Source: Candidatus Fermentibacterota bacterium (GTDB taxonomy: Bacteria > Fermentibacterota > Fermentibacteria > Fermentibacterales > Fermentibacteraceae). Taken from it: a stretch of 9,084 nucleotides of DNA. The DNA lies in contig JAKLEF010000066.1 in NCBI GenBank assembly GCA_022703195.1, positions 1 through 9,084 of the forward strand. Direction: 5' to 3'. The notes below the pieces were generated by a model that was given only the letters and a program-made list of their open reading frames with translations, was not told the DNA's origin and made no database searches. Within the stretch, counting starts at the first letter, position 1. Each line of letters begins with the position of its first letter. Below, one piece after another: positions 5,874-9,084 of this stretch. Position numbers and translations under genes: made by a program.

Positions 5874-6384
5874 ATGGATCCTCGCAAAACTGGCCTTCCT
5901 GCCCGACTGGGCCCAGATGCTGCTGCTCTCCGCGATCCCCCTCACGGAGCTCAGGGCGAGCATCCCGATAGCGTCCACCCTGATGAAGGACGCGTGGGGC
6001 TGGAGCTGGTGGCAGATCTACATCCTCGCGGTCGCGGGCAACATGCTCCCGGTGCCCTTCGTGCTCTGGCTGCTGGACCCCGTCAGCAGGTTCCTCTCGA
6101 GGTGGCGGATCTTCAGGAGGTTCTTCGAGGGGGTGTTCGAGCGGGCCAGGAAGAGGGCCGGGAGCAGCATAGAGAAGTACGAGGCGCTCGGTCTGGCAGT
6201 GTTCGTGGCCATACCCCTGCCTATGACCGGAGCCTGGTCGGGGTGCGTGGCCGCCATGCTCTTCGGCATCCCGTTCCGGCTGGCCCTTCCCTCGATCGCG
6301 CTCGGAGTGGCGGGGGCCGGGGCGATAGTGACCCTCGTGATGACCGGAGTGCTCGCCGGAGCGGGTTTCCTCATCGGGCGTTGA
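5866..6384 (+). CDS. COG2426-type small integral membrane protein (putative small multidrug export family)
   Basis: A 172-aa hydrophobic protein with the signatures of the PF06695/COG2426 family: PLTELRASIPIA (25-36) and VAIPLPMTGAWSG (114-126), both with conserved Pro and charged or polar residues inside membrane segments. Likely membrane spans lie at about 15-38, 48-71, 107-135 and 140-170, around a basic cytoplasmic-type segment (about 75-105, RWRIFRRFFEGVFERARKR). The family is named as a putative small multidrug exporter, but to my knowledge its substrate is not established. ATG 5866 overlaps the pcm stop (ATGGGTGA) and has GGGGAGG at 5849-5855. Its TGA stop (6382-6384) lies inside the -35 of the next promoter. 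Confidence 0.85.
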   Translation: MGEWILAKLAFLPDWAQMLLLSAIPLTELRASIPIASTLMKDAWGWSWWQIYILAVAGNMLPVPFVLWLLDPVSRFLSRWRIFRRFFEGVFERARKRAGSSIEKYEALGLAVFVAIPLPMTGAWSGCVAAMLFGIPFRLALPSIALGVAGAGAIVTLVMTGVLAGAGFLIGR

Positions 6385-6410
6385 CCCTCCGGAGAGTGCC
6401 AAGCTAGATT
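6381..6410 (+). promoter_or_regulatory. Promoter for tRNA-Pro(CGG) and the downstream operon
   Basis: TTGACC (6381-6386; 5 of 6) and TAGATT (6405-6410; 4 of 6) are separated by 18 bases. Transcription would start near 6417, a few bases before the tRNA at 6421, which is normal for tRNA genes. The -35 contains the stop codon of the preceding gene. Confidence 0.6.
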
Positions 6411-6420
6411 CGGTGACCGT

Positions 6421-6498
<78 letters not shown>

Positions 6499-6516
6499 CA
6501 TTTCTCCGGGAGTCCG

Positions 6517-6987
6517 ATGGCCGGACCTTTCAGCACGGTTTCTATCGCCGGTTCCGCTGATGCGCCCGAAGAGGATCTCGCATTCGCGAGGAGGCTGGGC
6601 TATCTTCTCGGCTCGTCCGGCTACACCGTTGTCTGCGGCGGAGGCCCGGGTGTGATGGAGGAGGCCTGCAGGGGCGCACGGGACGCCGGCGGGCTTACTG
6701 TCGGTATCCTGCCCGGCACGGATCCTTCCGAGGGGAATCCCTGTCTGGACATCGTCCTGCCCACCGGGCTCGGGCTCGGCCGGAACAGGGCCGTGGCCCT
6801 GGCCGGATCGTGCCTCGTGGCTGTCGGCGGCGCGAACGGCACCCTGTCAGAGATCGCATACGCACTCCAGGCCGGGAGGCCTGTGTGCTGCCACGGGACA
6901 TGGTCAGTGATACCGGGCGTGGCCCAGGCCGCGACCCCGGAGGAGGCCTTCTCGTTCGTCGAGGAGTGCGGGAGGAGACGGTCATGA
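6517..6987 (+). CDS. LOG-like / TIGR00725-family nucleotide-binding protein
   Basis: A 156-aa cytoplasmic Rossmann-fold protein of the SLOG/lysine-decarboxylase-like superfamily, closest by motif to TIGR00725 proteins. It has GGGPGVMEEACRGA (41-54), GLTVGILPG (59-67), GLGLGRNR (84-91) and GGANGTLSEIAYAL (104-117). Related LOG enzymes are phosphoribohydrolases that release a base from nucleoside monophosphates; their catalytic signature PGGxGTxxE appears here as GGANGTLSE without the leading Pro, as is usual for this subfamily, so the reaction is unknown. ATG 6517 has GGGAG 4 bases upstream. The stop overlaps the apt start in an ATGA (6984-6987), and the gene probably shares the transcript starting before tRNA-Pro(CGG). 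Confidence 0.83.
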   Translation: MAGPFSTVSIAGSADAPEEDLAFARRLGYLLGSSGYTVVCGGGPGVMEEACRGARDAGGLTVGILPGTDPSEGNPCLDIVLPTGLGLGRNRAVALAGSCLVAVGGANGTLSEIAYALQAGRPVCCHGTWSVIPGVAQAATPEEAFSFVEECGRRRS

Positions 6988-7532
6988 GGAACGCAGAGGA
7001 TCTCGAGAGGCTGATCAGGAACGTCCCCGACTTCCCCAGGCCGCCCGTCGTCTTCAAGGACATCACGACGATCCTCACCGAACCCGGCGCGCTCGGGGAC
7101 GCCGTCACGCTTCTCGAGCGCAGGACCTCGTCGATGCGCTACGATGCCGTGGCCGCGGTCGAATCCAGGGGTTTCGTGTTCGGGGCCGTCCTGGCCGAAC
7201 GGAGGGGCCTGCCGCTGGTGCTCGTCAGGAAGCCCGGCAAGCTGCCCGCGGAGACGATAGGGGAGGACTACGACCTGGAATACGGCAGCGCCAGGATAGA
7301 GATGCACAAGGGCTCACTCCCGTCAGGCACCAGGGTGCTCGTGGTCGACGACCTCGTAGCCACCGGCGGGTCGGCGCTGGCCGCCTGCCGTCTCGTGGAG
7401 AGGGACGGCGGCATCGTCGCTGGAGCCGGCTTCATCGTGAACCTCGAGTTCCTCGGCGGGCGGGCCCGCCTCGAGGATGCAGGCTATCAGGTCGGGTTCG
7501 TCATAAGGGTCGACTCGGAACAGCCGGTTTGA
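6984..7532 (+). CDS. apt: Adenine phosphoribosyltransferase
   Basis: APRT converts adenine and PRPP to AMP and pyrophosphate in purine salvage. The 182-aa protein (family about 170-185) shows the standard order: NVPDFPRPPVVFKDIT (13-28), ESRGF (60-64), RKPGKLP (82-88), LEYG (98-101), and the PRPP-binding loop VLVVDDLVATGGS (118-130). The late GFIVNLEFLGG (149-159) is typical of APRT. ATG 6984 is preferred over upstream in-frame starts because it begins at the normal APRT N-terminus and has GGAGGAG 6 bases upstream (6971-6977). The 4-base ATGA overlap implies coupling to the LOG-like gene. The stop lies in the -35 of the next promoter. Confidence 0.95.
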   Translation: MRNAEDLERLIRNVPDFPRPPVVFKDITTILTEPGALGDAVTLLERRTSSMRYDAVAAVESRGFVFGAVLAERRGLPLVLVRKPGKLPAETIGEDYDLEYGSARIEMHKGSLPSGTRVLVVDDLVATGGSALAACRLVERDGGIVAGAGFIVNLEFLGGRARLEDAGYQVGFVIRVDSEQPV

Positions 7533-7558
7533 CCCGGCCGGGCGCCGGGTCTCATATT
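7529..7558 (+). promoter_or_regulatory. Candidate promoter for the lipoprotein gene
   Basis: TTGACC (7529-7534) and CATATT (7553-7558; 4 of 6) are 18 bases apart, the same -35 and spacing as the tRNA promoter at 6381. Transcription would start near 7565, giving a leader of about 53 bases. The spacer coincides with a hairpin, so the element may be bifunctional. Confidence 0.45.
7531..7551 (+). terminator. Hairpin at the end of apt, possible terminator
   Basis: GACCCGG (7531-7537) and CCGGGTC (7545-7551) form a perfect 7-bp stem with a 7-base loop. It begins within the apt stop codon and is followed by TCATATTCC, which is only weakly T-rich. It may terminate the apt transcript or reflect the overlapping promoter. 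Confidence 0.4.
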
Positions 7559-7617
7559 CCGATCCTGGTTCCGGGGGCATCCCGCCTCCGGGGCAGTCAC
7601 GTCGAAAGGTGGTTTCC

Positions 7618-8583
7618 ATGAGGTTCCTCCTCACGTTGTCCATGGCCGCGATGCTGGCTTTCCTGCCGGGATGCGGCGAGAAGCCCGCCGATGAGCAGGG
7701 TGCGGACTCCACGGCGGTTGCCGGCGATCAGGGCGTTCCCCGGATCGACCTCCAGACCCCCGAGCTGGCCGTCGGCCAGTGGATCTCCTACGGCGTCAAC
7801 CAGGATTCGGCCGAGGTGAAGCTCTCCGTTGTCTCCACCCAGGACATGGCCGGCGTCGAGTGCTTCTGGGTCCAGGTCGAGGGCCAGGGCGAATCCGTCC
7901 AGATCCTGGTCGATCCCGCCCAGATCCGCGATGTGATGACCAGGACGTCCGAGACCGCCAACGAGTTCTATGCCGACCCCGCTGCCTACGTTGCGGCCAA
8001 CGTGCCGTCCGACCCCCGTCAGATGCTCACCACCGAGGAGAACATCCAGAACTTCATGGCCCTCATCGGTGCCATCAAGATGGTCAAGGTCATGGACAAC
8101 GGCACTCTGATGGCCTACGACCTCACCAACGTCCCCGCCACGATCGAGCCCGTCCTGTCCGACTCCGCATTCCTCGCGCAGCTCCAGGCCGGGATGCAGG
8201 TTGATGTCGGGGCCGAGGGCGCGACGGACAGCCTGATCGAGAAGATATCCCAGTACGAGTTCACCGCCGAGAACACCGACATGGACATCGCCGGCACCGG
8301 CATGGGCGGCTCGCTGTTCACGATGACCGGACCCGAGATGACGGCCGAGGTGTTCCTCTGCGCCGACCTCCCGATCATCCCGCTGGGATACGCGAAGGCC
8401 ACCAGGGCCACGGACGGTGACGAGCAGGTCCTGAGCGTCCGCGGCTTCGGCATGGATGGCGCCGTGGACCTCATGCCCGGAGCCCCCGCCCAGACCGTGG
8501 ACGTGGCTCCGATGGTCCAGATGCTCATAATGCAGATGCAGAGCCAGATGCAGCAGCCTCAGGGGGCGCAGGGCAACCGCTAG
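7618..8583 (+). CDS. Lipoprotein of unknown function
   Basis: A 321-aa exported protein. It has a lipoprotein signal (residues 1-18: basic start, hydrophobic core, lipobox L-P-G-C with acylated C19; Gly at +2, so no inner-membrane retention signal of the Asp type). A short acidic linker (about 20-45) is followed by a soluble domain that opens with VGQWISYGVN and continues with VECFWVQVEG, alternating strands that suggest a beta-sheet, lipoprotein-sorting-like fold (weak inference). The C-terminus is rich in Met and Gln (MVQMLIMQMQSQMQQPQGAQ). I do not recognise a family. ATG 7618 was chosen because AAGGTGG (7606-7612) lies 5 bases upstream and the signal peptide begins there; GTG 7609 would add three residues. 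It appears to be a single-gene transcription unit with its own promoter and terminator. Confidence 0.82.
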   Translation: MRFLLTLSMAAMLAFLPGCGEKPADEQGADSTAVAGDQGVPRIDLQTPELAVGQWISYGVNQDSAEVKLSVVSTQDMAGVECFWVQVEGQGESVQILVDPAQIRDVMTRTSETANEFYADPAAYVAANVPSDPRQMLTTEENIQNFMALIGAIKMVKVMDNGTLMAYDLTNVPATIEPVLSDSAFLAQLQAGMQVDVGAEGATDSLIEKISQYEFTAENTDMDIAGTGMGGSLFTMTGPEMTAEVFLCADLPIIPLGYAKATRATDGDEQVLSVRGFGMDGAVDLMPGAPAQTVDVAPMVQMLIMQMQSQMQQPQGAQGNR

Positions 8584-8604
8584 CCTCCCCGGCCAGCCCC
8601 ATGC

Positions 8605-8634
8605 GGAGAGCCCGGGCGAAGGCCCGGGCTCTTC
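8605..8634 (+). terminator. Strong hairpin terminator after the lipoprotein gene
   Basis: AGAGCCCGGGC (8607-8617) and GCCCGGGCTCT (8622-8632) form a perfect 11-bp stem with a GAAG loop; one G-U and one G-C pair extend it to 13 bp (8605 with 8634). It sits 21 bases after the lipoprotein stop. The following bases (TCAC) are not a T-run, so efficiency is uncertain, but this is the strongest hairpin in the window. Confidence 0.7.
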
Positions 8635-8667
8635 TCACAGATGCCCCATCCTTTGTAGGATAGCTGC

Positions 8668-9084
8668 GTGGGAAACGACGCAGTCCACCCAGCCAGGAGG
8701 CCGCCTCTCGCGGATTCCCTCAGGCCGTCCAGCCTCGAGGGCATGGTGGGGCAGGCCCATCTCCTGTCGCCCGGGGCGCCATTCATGCGTGCTCTCCGTT
8801 CCGACTCACTCGGTTCGTTCATCCTGTGGGGCCCCCCGGGGACGGGGAAGACCACGCTCGCCCTCCTGGTCGCCGGTGAGACGAGGGAGTTCTTCGTCAG
8901 GTTCAGCGCCGTCACGGGAGGGGTCCCCCTCGTCAGGAGGATCGTCGAGGAAGCCGCCGGGAGGCGGGCTGCAGGTGTCGCCACGCTCCTCTTCGTCGGG
9001 CGGGTGAACGAGCGCCACGTCGGGCGCCTCGCGATCGGCGACCCCGTCGCGGTGCGCGTGGCCGCCGCCGACGTCGACCAGACC
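8668..9084 (+). CDS. rarA: Replication-associated recombination protein A (RarA/MgsA), N-terminal part, with doubtful 3' end
   Basis: RarA is a AAA+ ATPase related to clamp loaders that acts at stalled replication forks. Residues 1-110 fit RarA well: LRPSSLEGMVGQAHLLSPG (18-36), Walker A GPPGTGKT (55-62), the sensor-like RFSAVTGGV (78-86), and ATLLFV (105-110), the strand just before the Walker B Asp-Glu. GTG 8668 gives a normal RarA N-terminus; TAGGA (8656-8660) 7 bases upstream can serve as RBS. TAGGAT (8656-8661) could instead be a -10 element, with TTCTCA (8632-8637) 18 bases before it, which would make the mRNA leaderless. The expected DEIHRFNK after residue 110 is absent: the remaining 29 residues, open to the window end, do not resemble RarA. 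Confidence 0.85.
   Translation, partial: MGNDAVHPARRPPLADSLRPSSLEGMVGQAHLLSPGAPFMRALRSDSLGSFILWGPPGTGKTTLALLVAGETREFFVRFSAVTGGVPLVRRIVEEAAGRRAAGVATLLFVGRVNERHVGRLAIGDPVAVRVAAADVDQT
8998..9084 (+). other. Non-RarA tail resembling alanyl-tRNA synthetase; possible chimeric join
   Basis: From 8998 the frame reads GRVNERHVGRLAIGDPVAVR..., which resembles the AlaRS stretch just before its editing-domain HTATHLL motif (HVG-x-L-x-x-GD-x-V pattern). All four arginines use CGG or CGC, whereas the preceding rarA part mostly uses AGG. I read this as foreign sequence joined at the shared bases of GTCG, not as part of RarA. Identification from 29 residues is tentative. Confidence 0.5.

Noticed and set aside
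4998..5978. 326-aa minus-strand ORF containing GRLDSNQRPLEPHSS
   Set aside because: Antisense reading of tRNA-Pro(GGG) and of pcm; Pro/Arg/Gly-rich composition typical of GC-rich shadow frames.
6810..6983. Upstream extension of apt to an in-frame start at 6810
   Set aside because: This part lies inside the LOG-like gene; APRT homology and a strong GGAGGAG both support 6984.

Overview
The window is about 9.1 kb of GC-rich, densely coding bacterial chromosome. Nearly every gene is a recognisable housekeeping or core-metabolism gene. There are short gaps, several gene overlaps of 4 to 17 bases, a strong preference for AGG arginine codons, and use of GTG and TTG starts. The secreted M14 carboxypeptidase ends in a domain resembling the type IX secretion (Por/type A) C-terminal sorting domain. 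With the GC-rich, AGG-biased coding, this points to an uncultured member of the FCB (Bacteroidetes/Chlorobi-related) assemblage, possibly Candidatus Fermentibacteria or a similar candidate phylum. That placement is an inference; no 16S or marker search was possible.

Layout from left to right: (1) 1-1866, the 3' end of trpS overlapping cysS by 8 bases, two class I aminoacyl-tRNA synthetases translated in tandem. (2) 1850-2104 on the minus strand, rpsT (ribosomal protein S20) with a TTG start, overlapping the end of cysS tail to tail by 17 bases. (3) 2239-4525, a secreted zinc carboxypeptidase followed 16 bases later by a J-domain/TPR-like co-chaperone. (4) 4532-5147, a 47-bp perfect direct repeat that duplicates the ribosome-binding site and start codon of a MerR-type regulator, then that regulator, then tRNA-Pro(GGG). 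(5) 5217-6384, a protein-L-isoaspartate methyltransferase overlapping a COG2426-type small membrane protein. (6) 6381-7532, a good promoter, tRNA-Pro(CGG), a LOG-like/TIGR00725 nucleotide-binding protein and apt, the last two joined by an ATGA overlap. (7) 7529-8634, a single lipoprotein of unknown function with its own candidate promoter and a strong terminator hairpin. (8) 8668-9084, the start of rarA.

The genes serve translation (trpS, cysS, rpsT, two proline tRNAs), protein maintenance (J-domain protein, pcm), adenine salvage (apt, possibly with the LOG-like protein) and replication-fork maintenance (rarA). I see no CRISPR array, transposase, phage gene or defence system. No stretch over 300 bases lacks a gene.

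The features most worth a second look are the duplicated RBS/start of the merR gene with a possible 32-codon upstream ORF; the abrupt switch at about 8998 from rarA to sequence that reads like alanyl-tRNA synthetase with different codon usage, probably a chimeric join; the LOG-like/apt coupling; the two TTGACC promoters built over stop codons; and the TTG start of rpsT.
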